In this document: positions 1-7,791 of the stretch, piece by piece | Layout: the number at the start of each line of letters is the position of its first letter | Position numbering within the stretch: position 1 is the stretch's first letter | Program-made: the position numbers and the translations under genes | Assembly (NCBI GenBank): GCA_002482815.1 | Contig: DLGS01000149.1 | Location: 1-25,967 of the forward strand | Origin: Bacteroidetes bacterium UBA7688 | GTDB lineage: Bacteria; Bacteroidota; Bacteroidia; Chitinophagales; Chitinophagaceae | Direction: 5' to 3' | Length of the DNA: 25,967 nt | The notes under the pieces: generated by a model | Databases searched by the model: none | What the model was told of the DNA's origin: nothing | What the model saw: the letters and a program-made list of their open reading frames with translations, nothing else

Positions 1-1
1 G

Positions 2-805
2 GAAGCAATGGCCTACGCTGCTCTGCGTGATTACGAAACCAGCAGCGCAAAATATGGTAGTCTGATAGGGGAGGAGAATGCAGTTTTTTCTTTTGCGGCA
101 ATGGAACAGTATTGCAGTGTGCGCATCAAGCATGCTGTTGATGTATTCAAATCGGATGATAAAAACAGAAAGACTGCCTTAAGTACAGCTAAAACGGTAA
201 TTAAGGATTTGGAAGTACTGAGCAATTACAGCCCGACGGCAGAAAGATTGAATATGCTTGGCGGTTCTTACCGGAGACTGGCTTTGTTGTCAGATAGTGT
301 AGAAGCAAAGTTGGCTGCATACGAAAAGGCTGCGGAGTATTATTATCAGGCCTATAGTCGTCCCGGCAATACCTATAAAATCCATGCGCTGAGCAGTTGG
401 TTGAATATGGAAAATGTTTTGGTTTTATCCGGCAGCAGAAAATGGGGCGAACAAACTAAAAATTATAAGCTATGGACCCTTGCAAAAATTGACAAAGAGT
501 TAAATGATGTTCTGGATACGCTTTCTACATTCGCCTCAGGCAGTAATTATTATGATATGGTTGCTATATTGAACATTAAGGTTGTTCAGTATTTGCTGGG
601 AAAAGGGAGCCAGACCCTGGAGGATATTCAAAACGCTTATTTGCAAATCTGGGAACATGCGGGTGCTAAAGGCAAGAAAATTTCAGAGATTGAACTTTGC
701 GATTTAATGATTGATGCAATGAGTCATATTTCAGCAAGCAAAGCACAAAAAAATGCAGCAGATTTGTTGCAATTGAAGAATGAGTTGATGAAACATTTGG
801 ATTAA
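2..805 (+). CDS. C-terminal fragment of an alpha-helical TPR-like protein of a TRAFs-binding/conflict operon
   Basis: The reading frame is open to the left window edge, so this is the end of a longer protein. An internal ATG at 8 could be a start, but nothing upstream supports it. The 268 visible codons encode a soluble, all-helical protein without membrane segments. Segments at about residues 75-125, with alternating small and aromatic positions such as NMLGGSYRRLA and AAEYYYQAY, look like degenerate tetratricopeptide repeats. The stop lies 20 bases before the next gene, whose product carries an ASK1-like TPR region, so the two are almost certainly co-transcribed and probably act together. 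In related loci, as I recall them, the partner is often a CHAT/caspase-like protease with C-terminal helical repeats; that is inference, because no catalytic domain is inside the window. I do not recognise a named family for this piece. Confidence 0.75.
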   Translation, partial: EAMAYAALRDYETSSAKYGSLIGEENAVFSFAAMEQYCSVRIKHAVDVFKSDDKNRKTALSTAKTVIKDLEVLSNYSPTAERLNMLGGSYRRLALLSDSVEAKLAAYEKAAEYYYQAYSRPGNTYKIHALSSWLNMENVLVLSGSRKWGEQTKNYKLWTLAKIDKELNDVLDTLSTFASGSNYYDMVAILNIKVVQYLLGKGSQTLEDIQNAYLQIWEHAGAKGKKISEIELCDLMIDAMSHISASKAQKNAADLLQLKNELMKHLD

Positions 806-825
806 TACCGATAAACTGATATAAA

Positions 826-2214
826 ATGACAACTGACAAAAAGCTGCAATGCTTTGTGGTAATGGGTTTTGGTACAAAAACTGATTTTGCTACCGGGCGA
901 AAGCTCGATTTGGACTATAGTTATAATGCGCTCATAAAACCTGTGGTGGAACAAAAGGGAATTGTTTGTGTTCGTGCGGATGAGATTAAACATTCGGGTT
1001 CAATCGATGTGCCGATGTATCAGCAATTGCTGAATGCGGATGTTGTAATTGCGGATCTTTCCACTTCAAATGCAAATGCTTTTTATGAATTGGGCATCAG
1101 GCATGCTTTACGACCGCACACCACAATCGTTATTTCTGAACAGCAAATGACGTATCCGTTTGATCTCAATCATATCCTCATTTCCAAGTACAATCATCTG
1201 GGCCTGAATATTGATTATTATGAAGTTTTACGCTTTCAGAAATACCTCGGGGAAACACTTGATGCTGTGATTGCCCAAGTAAATATCGATAGCCCGGTTT
1301 ATACTTTTTTAGATAACCTTACTCCTCCTGTGATGCGTGCAAACCTGGAGAGTGCTACAATAATTTCTTCTCCTCAGGCATTGCCGGACAATGATAATGA
1401 AGAAGAAAAGCAAACGCTTTCTTTGTTGGTGAAACAGGGCGAAGAGGCAATTATTAATAAAGATTTTGTTCTGGCCAAAAAGTTCTTTTCACTGGCATCT
1501 CAGATAGCTTCATGCGCCCCCGATGAACAATTTATTACAAGCGATGCATATTTAATTCAGCGGCTTTCTTATGCAACCTACAAAGCTCAACAGCCGGATG
1601 TTGTGACAGCGCTGAAAGACGCAATTGCACTGCTTTTGCAGATAGACTTGCAGCATACAAATGACCCTGAAACGGTAGTGCTGGGTGGGAAAATAGAAAA
1701 GCGTTTGTACTTTAACGGACAGGGTGAAATTCATTTGCAATATGCAATTCTGAACTACCAACGTTGTTTTTTTCTGCTTAACAATCGTTATCACGGAATT
1801 AATTTATCGTTCCTTTTGAATGTTCGCGTTGCATCAGATTTATACACCACAAACGAAGATAAAATTGCGGATATGATTTGGGCGAACAGAATCAGAAAAG
1901 ATGTGTTGAAGATGTGTGAACGTGATATGAAAACAATTCAGGAAAGAAAATATAATGAGGCCGCAGATGATATTTTTACAAAGAATCAGAAAGTACAGGA
2001 TCATACAGAAATGAGCTGGATTTTAGCAAACAAGGCCGAAGCGCATTATGGATTGGGCGAAATGAATTTGTACAAGGAAACTATTGCTAAGATGGATGTT
2101 CATCAAACTGACACTTTTGTGATGAGTGTATTTGACGAGCAAATGAGCAAGTTACAACCACTTATGAAGCAGTTTGGCCATTTATTAAATCCTGCATGGC
2201 AAGGGGAGGATTAA
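826..2214 (+). CDS. TIR/deoxyribosyltransferase-like domain fused to ASK1-type TRAFs-binding TPR region
   Basis: Residues about 8-150 form a Rossmann-like domain with CFVVMGFG, then RADEIKHSG, then ADVVIADLSTSNANAFYELG. This layout matches the TIR / nucleoside 2-deoxyribosyltransferase-like superfamily; Asp77 and Glu88 sit where such enzymes hold nucleotide-binding and catalytic acidic residues, so NAD or nucleotide cleavage or binding is plausible. After a polar linker (about 165-195), residues about 196-440 match the MAP3K TRAFs-binding (DUF4071) TPR family, with VKQGEEAI, IQRLSYATYK, TNDPETVVLGG, RYHGINLSFLLNVR and ANRIRKDVL in the expected order. The same domain pair occurs in the regulatory N-terminal half of animal ASK1 kinases and in bacterial conflict operons. 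There are no signal peptide or membrane segments, so it should be cytosolic. The ATG at 826 is the first in frame and lies just before the domain. The family call is secure; an immune or cell-death role is inference. Confidence 0.88.
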   Translation: MTTDKKLQCFVVMGFGTKTDFATGRKLDLDYSYNALIKPVVEQKGIVCVRADEIKHSGSIDVPMYQQLLNADVVIADLSTSNANAFYELGIRHALRPHTTIVISEQQMTYPFDLNHILISKYNHLGLNIDYYEVLRFQKYLGETLDAVIAQVNIDSPVYTFLDNLTPPVMRANLESATIISSPQALPDNDNEEEKQTLSLLVKQGEEAIINKDFVLAKKFFSLASQIASCAPDEQFITSDAYLIQRLSYATYKAQQPDVVTALKDAIALLLQIDLQHTNDPETVVLGGKIEKRLYFNGQGEIHLQYAILNYQRCFFLLNNRYHGINLSFLLNVRVASDLYTTNEDKIADMIWANRIRKDVLKMCERDMKTIQERKYNEAADDIFTKNQKVQDHTEMSWILANKAEAHYGLGEMNLYKETIAKMDVHQTDTFVMSVFDEQMSKLQPLMKQFGHLLNPAWQGED

Positions 2215-2302
2215 GCTATAATCTGGCATCATAATTGCTTGTTCAAACTTTGTGTTGGTGAATCAAAAAAACAAGACTGCGCCGCTGGGTTAGAACAATA
2301 AA

Positions 2303-2332
2303 AAACCTGAATCATTGTATTGATTCAGGTTT
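2303..2332 (-). terminator. Intrinsic terminator of lepA
   Basis: A perfect 12-bp stem (2303-2314 paired with 2321-2332) closes a 6-base loop. Read on the minus strand it is followed by a U-rich run (TTTTTTATT), so it ends lepA transcription. On the plus strand the trailing T run is broken (TTTCTATC), so termination of the left-hand operon here is less certain. Confidence 0.8.
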
Positions 2333-2354
2333 CTATCATTAATATATTTGATAA

Positions 2355-4151
2355 TTATTCGTCCAGCTTAAGTACAGCCAGGAAAGCTTCCTGCGGTACT
2401 TCTACATTTCCAATCTGGCGCATACGTTTCTTTCCTTCTTTTTGTTTTTCTAATAGTTTGCGCTTACGCGAAATATCACCACCATAACATTTTGCTGTAA
2501 CGTCTTTTCGCATCGCAGAGATACTTTCACGCGCTACAATTTTAGCACCCACAGCAGCCTGAATGGCAATAAGGAATTGTTGGCGTGGCAATAACTCTTT
2601 CAGTTTTGCACAAAGTTTACGTCCGAAATCCTGTGTACGACTGCGGTGAATCAATGCGCTCAGGGCATCCAGAGGTTCGCCGTTCAACAGAATATCCATT
2701 TTTACGATATCGGCTTCGCGGTAGTCAATCGGTGTATAATCGAATGAAGCATAACCACGGGTAGAAGATTTCAACTTATCATAGAAATCAAAAACAATTT
2801 CAGCCATCGGCATTTCGAATGTCAGTTCGACACGGGTTGGTGTCAGATAATTCTGATTGATTAACATGCCACGTTTGCTCAAACAAAGCGTCATGATATT
2901 TCCAATATAATCCGGAGCGGTAATAATCTGGGCACGGATAAATGGTTCTTCAATCCTGTCGATGCGCGTTGGGTCCGGCATTTCAGAAGGATTGTTTACC
3001 ACGATTCTTACATCTTTTTCACGTTGGGTATAAGCATAAAAACTTACACTCGGCACAGTCGTGATGACCGTTTGGTTAAACTCGCGTTCAAGGCGTTCCT
3101 GGATAATCTCCATATGGAGCATCCCAAGGAATCCGCAACGGAAACCGAAGCCAAGCGCCTGTGATGTTTCCATTTCAAATGTCAGTGATGCATCATTCAA
3201 TTGCAATTTGTCCATGCAATCGCGGAGTTCTTCGAAGTCATCTGTTTCTACCGGAAATATACCAGCAAATACCATTGGCTTCACATCTTCAAAACCGTGG
3301 ATTGGTTCTAAGGATGGATTGTTAACCGTCGTGATGGTGTCACCAACTTTTACTTCTTTGGCATTTTTAATTCCTGTAATGATATAACCCACATCGCCTG
3401 CCAAAACTTCTTTCTTTGGCGTCATTGTCAGTTTCAACACACCAACTTCATCTGCTTCGTATTCTTTCTGGGCGTTGATAAATTTAATTTTATCACCTTT
3501 TTTAATTGTGCCGTTGATAACGCGGTAGTAAATAATAATACCACGGAAGGAATTAAATACAGAATCAAATATCAAAGCCTGCAGTGGTGCAGCCACATCG
3601 CCTTTTGGTGAGGGAATACGATCGATAATAGCATCAAGGATATCCTGAATTCCAATTCCGCTTTTCCCGGACGCTAAAATGATTTCTTCCGGTTTGCAGC
3701 CAATCAAATCCACAATCTGATCAGTCACTTCAGGAATCATAGCGCCATCCATATCAATTTTATTGATAACCGGGATAATTTCAAGGTCATTATCCAAAGC
3801 CAGATATAAATTGGAAATGGTTTGAGCCTGAATGCCTTGAGTAGCATCTACAAGCAATAAAGCGCCTTCACAAGCGGCTAAGGCTCGTGAAACCTCATAG
3901 GAGAAATCCACATGGCCTGGTGTGTCAATCAGGTTCAGAATGTATTGTTCACCATTGTGGAGATAATTAATTTGAATGGCATGGCTCTTAATGGTAATAC
4001 CTTTCTCACGCTCAAGATCCATATCATCCAATACCTGTGCCTGCATGTCGCGGTCAGAAATAGTATGGGTGAACTCCAGCATACGATCGGCCAAAGTACT
4101 TTTACCATGGTCGATATGGGCAATAATGCAAAAATTACGAATATTTTTCAT
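2355..4151 (-). CDS. lepA: Elongation factor 4 (LepA), ribosome-associated translational GTPase
   Basis: LepA binds elongating or initiating ribosomes, can back-translocate tRNAs, and hydrolyses GTP. At 598 aa it has the usual family length. The G1 motif AHIDHGKS is at residues 11-18, followed by DTPGHVDF (G3) and NKIDM (G4), which define the GTPase domain. Domain II, the EF-G III/V-like domains ([17 protein letters not shown]; the [20 protein letters not shown] region), and the LepA-specific C-terminal domain follow. The end [20 protein letters not shown] is typical of LepA. The start is an ATG 18 bases after a TAnnTTCG-type -7 box. It is monocistronic, divergent from the exporter gene at 4305, and ends in a strong hairpin. 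Nothing is missing. Confidence 0.98.
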   Translation of the reverse strand: MKNIRNFCIIAHIDHGKSTLADRMLEFTHTISDRDMQAQVLDDMDLEREKGITIKSHAIQINYLHNGEQYILNLIDTPGHVDFSYEVSRALAACEGALLLVDATQGIQAQTISNLYLALDNDLEIIPVINKIDMDGAMIPEVTDQIVDLIGCKPEEIILASGKSGIGIQDILDAIIDRIPSPKGDVAAPLQALIFDSVFNSFRGIIIYYRVINGTIKKGDKIKFINAQKEYEADEVGVLKLTMTPKKEVLAGDVGYIITGIKNAKEVKVGDTITTVNNPSLEPIHGFEDVKPMVFAGIFPVETDDFEELRDCMDKLQLNDASLTFEMETSQALGFGFRCGFLGMLHMEIIQERLEREFNQTVITTVPSVSFYAYTQREKDVRIVVNNPSEMPDPTRIDRIEEPFIRAQIITAPDYIGNIMTLCLSKRGMLINQNYLTPTRVELTFEMPMAEIVFDFYDKLKSSTRGYASFDYTPIDYREADIVKMDILLNGEPLDALSALIHRSRTQDFGRKLCAKLKELLPRQQFLIAIQAAVGAKIVARESISAMRKDVTAKCYGGDISRKRKLLEKQKEGKKRMRQIGNVEVPQEAFLAVLKLDE

Positions 4152-4168
4152 CTTGTTTTTTCAGGCTG

Positions 4169-4176
4169 CGAAAGTA
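4169..4176 (-). promoter_or_regulatory. -7 box of the lepA promoter
   Basis: The minus strand reads TACTTTCG, a Bacteroidota TAnnTTTG-like -7 element about 18 bases upstream of the lepA ATG. I see no clear -33 TTTG at the usual 17-20 base spacing, so the assignment rests on one half-site. Confidence 0.45.
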
Positions 4177-4275
4177 CGTTAATTGCCTCATTCCTACATA
4201 CAGAAATTAAGTATTGTTGAATTCATTTTAACCCAATCTTGCAATAACTTATTCTTCATAAAAGTTGAATTCCCT

Positions 4276-4283
4276 TACCTTCG
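4276..4283 (+). promoter_or_regulatory. -7 box of the RND/MMPL exporter promoter
   Basis: TACCTTCG fits the TAnnTTTG/TAnnTTCG -7 pattern and lies 21 bases before the ATG at 4305, consistent with a short leader. The -33 half-site is not convincing. Confidence 0.45.
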
Positions 4284-4304
4284 CCCCCTTAATTTCCTGA
4301 GATA

Positions 4305-6701
4305 ATGTGGCATCGTATAGCAGCTTTTATTATAACATTTAGAATTTATTTACTCATAATATTGTTGGGTATCACAGTTTTTATGGGTTTTCAGGCCACC
4401 AAGGTCCAGCTCAGCTATGATTCCACCGGGGCAATTCCGACAGATAATCCAAAGTATTTAGAGTATCAGGAGTTCAAAAAGCAATTTGGCCAGGATGGAA
4501 CAATGATGGTGGTTGGTGTTCAGACGGATAAGTTTTTTGAACCTGAATTTTTCAATGCCTATACCAAATTGGTTCAGCAATTACAGAAAACCTATGCGAT
4601 TGAGAACGTGCTCAGTATTCCGACAGCCATTAATCTGGTAAAGGATACAACCAATGATAAGTTGAAAACGGAGAGAATATCCGATGCCATTGCAACAGAT
4701 GGTAATACAGACAGCGTCAAAAATACTTTTCTTAATCTGCCATTTTACAAAGGCCTTCTATATAATGCAGAAACGCATGCGTATATGATGGCTTTATATA
4801 TTAACAAAGAGGTCCTGGCATCAAAAGGGCGAAAAAAAGTAATTGCAGATGTAAGCACTTTATGCGATGCTTTTGGCAAAGCGCAAAACATTGAAATGCA
4901 TTATTCCGGCTTGCCCTATATCCGTACCCAGGTCGGAAATAAAATTGAGGCCGAAATGAAACTGTTTTTGATGCTTTCTCTGGTACTTACCGCAGTTATT
5001 TTAATGCTGTTTTTCCGGTCCTTCAGTGCGGTTTTGGCTTCGATGATTGTGGTAATGGTAGGTGTGGTTTGGTCGGTTGGTACAATGACTTTGCTGGGCT
5101 ACCAGATTACCTTACTGACTGCACTGATTCCTCCATTGATAGTGGTGATCGGAATTCCCAATTGTGTTTACTTTCTTAATAAATACCATTCTGAATTTAA
5201 TAAGCATGGGAATAAAGCGAAAGCCTTGTTGCGGATGGTCGACAGAATGGGAATTGTAACATTGTTTACCAATCTCACAGCTGCTATCGGTTTTGGTGTT
5301 TTCTTTTTTACCAAGAGTAAAGTATTGAAGGAGTTTGGGTTGGTTGCCGGTATCAATATCATGAGCCTTTTCGTGATTTCCCTTGTATTCCTTCCTGCTT
5401 TATTCAGTTATTTACCTGCGCCCAAAACCAAGCATACCAACTATCTTGAAAGTGGCTGGCTGACAAAAATTCTGAATATTCTGACCAATTGGGTTTTCAA
5501 TAACCAGCGTATTATTTATATCGCTGCAGCAGCAGTAACGGTTGTATCACTTATCGGTGTAGCCAAGCTGAAAACGGTAGGTTATGTGGTAGATGACCTG
5601 CCTAAAAAAGATAAAATTTACACCGACCTTAAATTCTTCGAAAAACATTTCCATGGGGTAATGCCATTAGAAATTGTGATTGATACCAAGCGGAAAAATG
5701 GTGCAGTATCCTTGCCGGTTATGCAAAAAATAGACCAGTTAGGAATCATGTTGTCTGAATATAAAGAGCTGGGTCATCCCTTATCTTTTGTAGATGGGGT
5801 TAAGTTTGCCCGCCAGGCTTATTACGACGGAGACAGCAGCAGCTATGGCGTTCCTAATATGATGGATGGAGCATTTATTCAACCATATCTGCGTGCGAAA
5901 CCAAATAAAAATGCTGCCGGCGGTGGTGATATGTTTGCCAAATTGCTGACCACTTTTATGGACAGTACCAAGCAAAAAACACGCATCAGTATTAACATGG
6001 AAGATGTGGGTTCTGTCAGATTACCTCTTTTACTGGACAGTATCCGTCCAAAAACATACGAATTATTTGACACCAGCAAATACAATGTCACCTTCACCGG
6101 TTCGAGTATAATTTTCCTTGAGGGCAGCAAGTTTATCATCAACAGCCTTCGCGACAGTTTGATTTTAGCTTTCATCATGATTTTTGGTTGTATGATTGTC
6201 TTGTTCTATTCCTGGCGGATACTCATTATTTCCTTTGTGGTAAATATCATTCCACTATTGGCCACAGCCGGTATTATGGGCTGGATGGGTATCCCTATCA
6301 AACCTTCCACTGTATTGGTTTTCAGTGTGGCATTAGGTATTACGATTGATGTTACCATCAGGTTTCTGGTGAGTTACAAACACGAGCTGAAGCATTATAA
6401 AGATGATGTTGCAAACACTGTCCGTCACACTATTTTCGATACAGGCTTAAGTATTATTTACACTTCGTTGATTCTGATTGCTGGTTTTGGGGTGTTTGCT
6501 TTATCTAATTTTGACGGAACAAAATCACTGGGTTTCCTTACTTCACTTACTTTGTTCCTGGCTATGATAACCAACCTTACCTTGCAGCCGGCAATGTTAT
6601 TGTGGCTCAATAAAGCTGGTCGGGGCAAAAAGAAATTACAGTCTTCAAAATGGCTTGAAGAGGCTGAAGAGGAAGAATTGGATAATTCCGGCATCAGCTA
6701 A
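4305..6701 (+). CDS. RND superfamily (MMPL/SSD-type) exporter
   Basis: This is an inner-membrane proton-driven transporter of the RND superfamily. The two-fold repeat of the family is visible: one membrane helix at about 8-30, a large periplasmic loop to about 215, then a five-helix sterol-sensing-domain-like bundle (about 218-375, containing LTALIPPLIVVIGIPNCVY). A second helix near 402 is followed by a second periplasmic loop to about 610 and a second helix bundle (about 617-775). At 798 aa it is smaller than AcrB-type pumps and closer to the hopanoid/lipid exporter (HpnN-like) and MMPL groups, so a lipid or hydrophobic cargo is more likely than multidrug efflux; the cargo itself cannot be read from sequence. 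No membrane-fusion or outer-membrane partner gene is adjacent. The C-terminus is short, charged and presumably cytosolic. It is monocistronic and ends in a convergent hairpin. Confidence 0.9.
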   Translation: MWHRIAAFIITFRIYLLIILLGITVFMGFQATKVQLSYDSTGAIPTDNPKYLEYQEFKKQFGQDGTMMVVGVQTDKFFEPEFFNAYTKLVQQLQKTYAIENVLSIPTAINLVKDTTNDKLKTERISDAIATDGNTDSVKNTFLNLPFYKGLLYNAETHAYMMALYINKEVLASKGRKKVIADVSTLCDAFGKAQNIEMHYSGLPYIRTQVGNKIEAEMKLFLMLSLVLTAVILMLFFRSFSAVLASMIVVMVGVVWSVGTMTLLGYQITLLTALIPPLIVVIGIPNCVYFLNKYHSEFNKHGNKAKALLRMVDRMGIVTLFTNLTAAIGFGVFFFTKSKVLKEFGLVAGINIMSLFVISLVFLPALFSYLPAPKTKHTNYLESGWLTKILNILTNWVFNNQRIIYIAAAAVTVVSLIGVAKLKTVGYVVDDLPKKDKIYTDLKFFEKHFHGVMPLEIVIDTKRKNGAVSLPVMQKIDQLGIMLSEYKELGHPLSFVDGVKFARQAYYDGDSSSYGVPNMMDGAFIQPYLRAKPNKNAAGGGDMFAKLLTTFMDSTKQKTRISINMEDVGSVRLPLLLDSIRPKTYELFDTSKYNVTFTGSSIIFLEGSKFIINSLRDSLILAFIMIFGCMIVLFYSWRILIISFVVNIIPLLATAGIMGWMGIPIKPSTVLVFSVALGITIDVTIRFLVSYKHELKHYKDDVANTVRHTIFDTGLSIIYTSLILIAGFGVFALSNFDGTKSLGFLTSLTLFLAMITNLTLQPAMLLWLNKAGRGKKKLQSSKWLEEAEEEELDNSGIS

Positions 6702-6719
6702 AATAATTCAAACAAAAAG

Positions 6720-6750
6720 AACGGGTTTCAACATTTTGTTGAAACCCGTT
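6720..6750. terminator. Bidirectional terminator between exporter and queuosine-precursor transporter genes
   Basis: A perfect 13-bp stem (6720-6732 with 6738-6750) closes a 5-base loop between two convergent genes. The A-rich left flank gives a U run on the minus strand; on the plus strand the flank is T-rich but interrupted. Confidence 0.8.
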
Positions 6751-6769
6751 TCAGTTTATAAAATAAATT

Positions 6770-7546
6770 TTATTGTGCCATTGCCAGAGCTTTCATTTCG
6801 ATAACCTTTTCTTTGCCCAGATATTTTTCAATGCAATATTCAACAAAGTAAATGACCGGAGTTAAAAGAATTGCCATCAATGCTTTATAGCTGTAATTGA
6901 CCAGTCCGATAGCCAAAACCCTTTGCATTGACCAGTCTTTGCCAATATGAAAGGCGATAAACAATACGATAAAACTATCTATCAGTTGCGAAACCATGGT
7001 AGAGCCTGTTGCCCGCAGCCACACGTTTTTCTCGCCGGTTGCTTTTTTGATTTTATGAAATACCCAGACATCCACCAATTGGCTGATTAAAAAGGCGCAA
7101 ATACTTCCGGCAATAATCCACATTCCTTGTCCCAAAACTGCGCTAAAGGCAGTTTGCATATTTGGTATGCCTTCCTGTTGCATACTACCAACCCAAAAAG
7201 ACTGCTCAGCGGGCACACGCATTGCCACATAAAACATCACAAAAGCATAAGCAATCAGGGATACCGCAATCCAGCTGATGCGCCTCACCGCTTTGGGTCC
7301 AAAATACTCGTTCACAATATCTGTCATCACAAATTCAATCGGCCATAGTAATACGCCACAGGTAAGGGTATAGGTCAGGCCATTTTCTCCCAACAATGAA
7401 AACGGATGAACATCACGCCCCAAGAGGGTTTCGAGAGAAAACAATTTGCCGCCGATACATTCGGCAATCAATGCATTGGCTACAAAAAATGCAGCCATAA
7501 AAACGAATAATTTTGCTGCTTTATCCTTCAGGAAAAGGTGATTCAT
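6770..7546 (-). CDS. Queuosine precursor transporter (VUT/YhhQ family)
   Basis: Members of this family import preQ0/preQ1 for queuosine tRNA modification. The protein has about six hydrophobic helices. It carries the typical segments LWPIEFVMTDIVNEYFGPKA (the acidic TDIxNEYxG signature), GSICAFLISQLVDVWVFH and LRATGSTMVSQLIDSFIVLF. The frame can be extended to a TTG at 7567, but that codon overlaps a TACATTTG -7 promoter box, so I chose the ATG at 7546, giving 258 aa. No other queuosine gene is in the window. The family is clear; the exact substrate is inferred from characterised YhhQ proteins. Confidence 0.92.
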   Translation of the reverse strand: MNHLFLKDKAAKLFVFMAAFFVANALIAECIGGKLFSLETLLGRDVHPFSLLGENGLTYTLTCGVLLWPIEFVMTDIVNEYFGPKAVRRISWIAVSLIAYAFVMFYVAMRVPAEQSFWVGSMQQEGIPNMQTAFSAVLGQGMWIIAGSICAFLISQLVDVWVFHKIKKATGEKNVWLRATGSTMVSQLIDSFIVLFIAFHIGKDWSMQRVLAIGLVNYSYKALMAILLTPVIYFVEYCIEKYLGKEKVIEMKALAMAQ

Positions 7547-7564
7547 AGAAAAATAATTAGTGGA

Positions 7565-7572
7565 CAAATGTA
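7565..7572 (-). promoter_or_regulatory. Promoter -7 box of the queuosine-precursor transporter gene
   Basis: The minus strand reads TACATTTG, a perfect TAnnTTTG element, with a TTTA about 19 bases further upstream as a possible -33 site. Its position rules out translation from the TTG at 7567 and supports the ATG at 7546. Confidence 0.6.
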
Positions 7573-7640
7573 CACTTACTTTAAAATGAGTTAAAGGAAA
7601 AGCTAACAGATTATTTTACCGGTAATTCCGGCTTCTTGCT

Positions 7641-7648
7641 TAAATTTG
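7641..7648 (+). promoter_or_regulatory. -7 box upstream of the hppD leader region
   Basis: TAAATTTG followed by C is a perfect Bacteroidota -7 element. The expected transcription start lies near 7655, only about 10 bases before the ATG of the 25-codon ORF and about 135 bases before hppD. The -33 site is weak. Confidence 0.55.
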
Positions 7649-7663
7649 CGCTTTACACCAATA

Positions 7664-7741
7664 ATGAAGATTCGTATTAATTTTAGTTCGAAAAGAGATT
7701 TGCTGAGAACGCTCGCAATGGCTGAATGGAGCAATAATTAG
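7664..7741 (+). CDS. Putative 25-residue leader peptide upstream of hppD
   Basis: A short ORF (begins MKIRINFSSKRD, ends MAEWSNN) starts about 16 bases after a perfect TAnnTTTG promoter box, exactly the geometry seen for real genes in this window. It ends 50 bases before the hppD ATG and is in a different frame, so it is not a missed N-terminal extension. It has no signal peptide and no run of a single regulatory amino acid, so classic attenuation by tyrosine or phenylalanine is not obvious. A weak GGAGC/GTTCC hairpin (one G-U pair) spans its stop codon. It could be a leader peptide, a short stand-alone protein, a gene remnant, or chance. Confidence 0.4.
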   Translation: MKIRINFSSKRDLLRTLAMAEWSNN

Positions 7742-7791
7742 TTCCGCAGATTAATTAATTGATTACATCATTCTTTTAAAAAATAAATACA

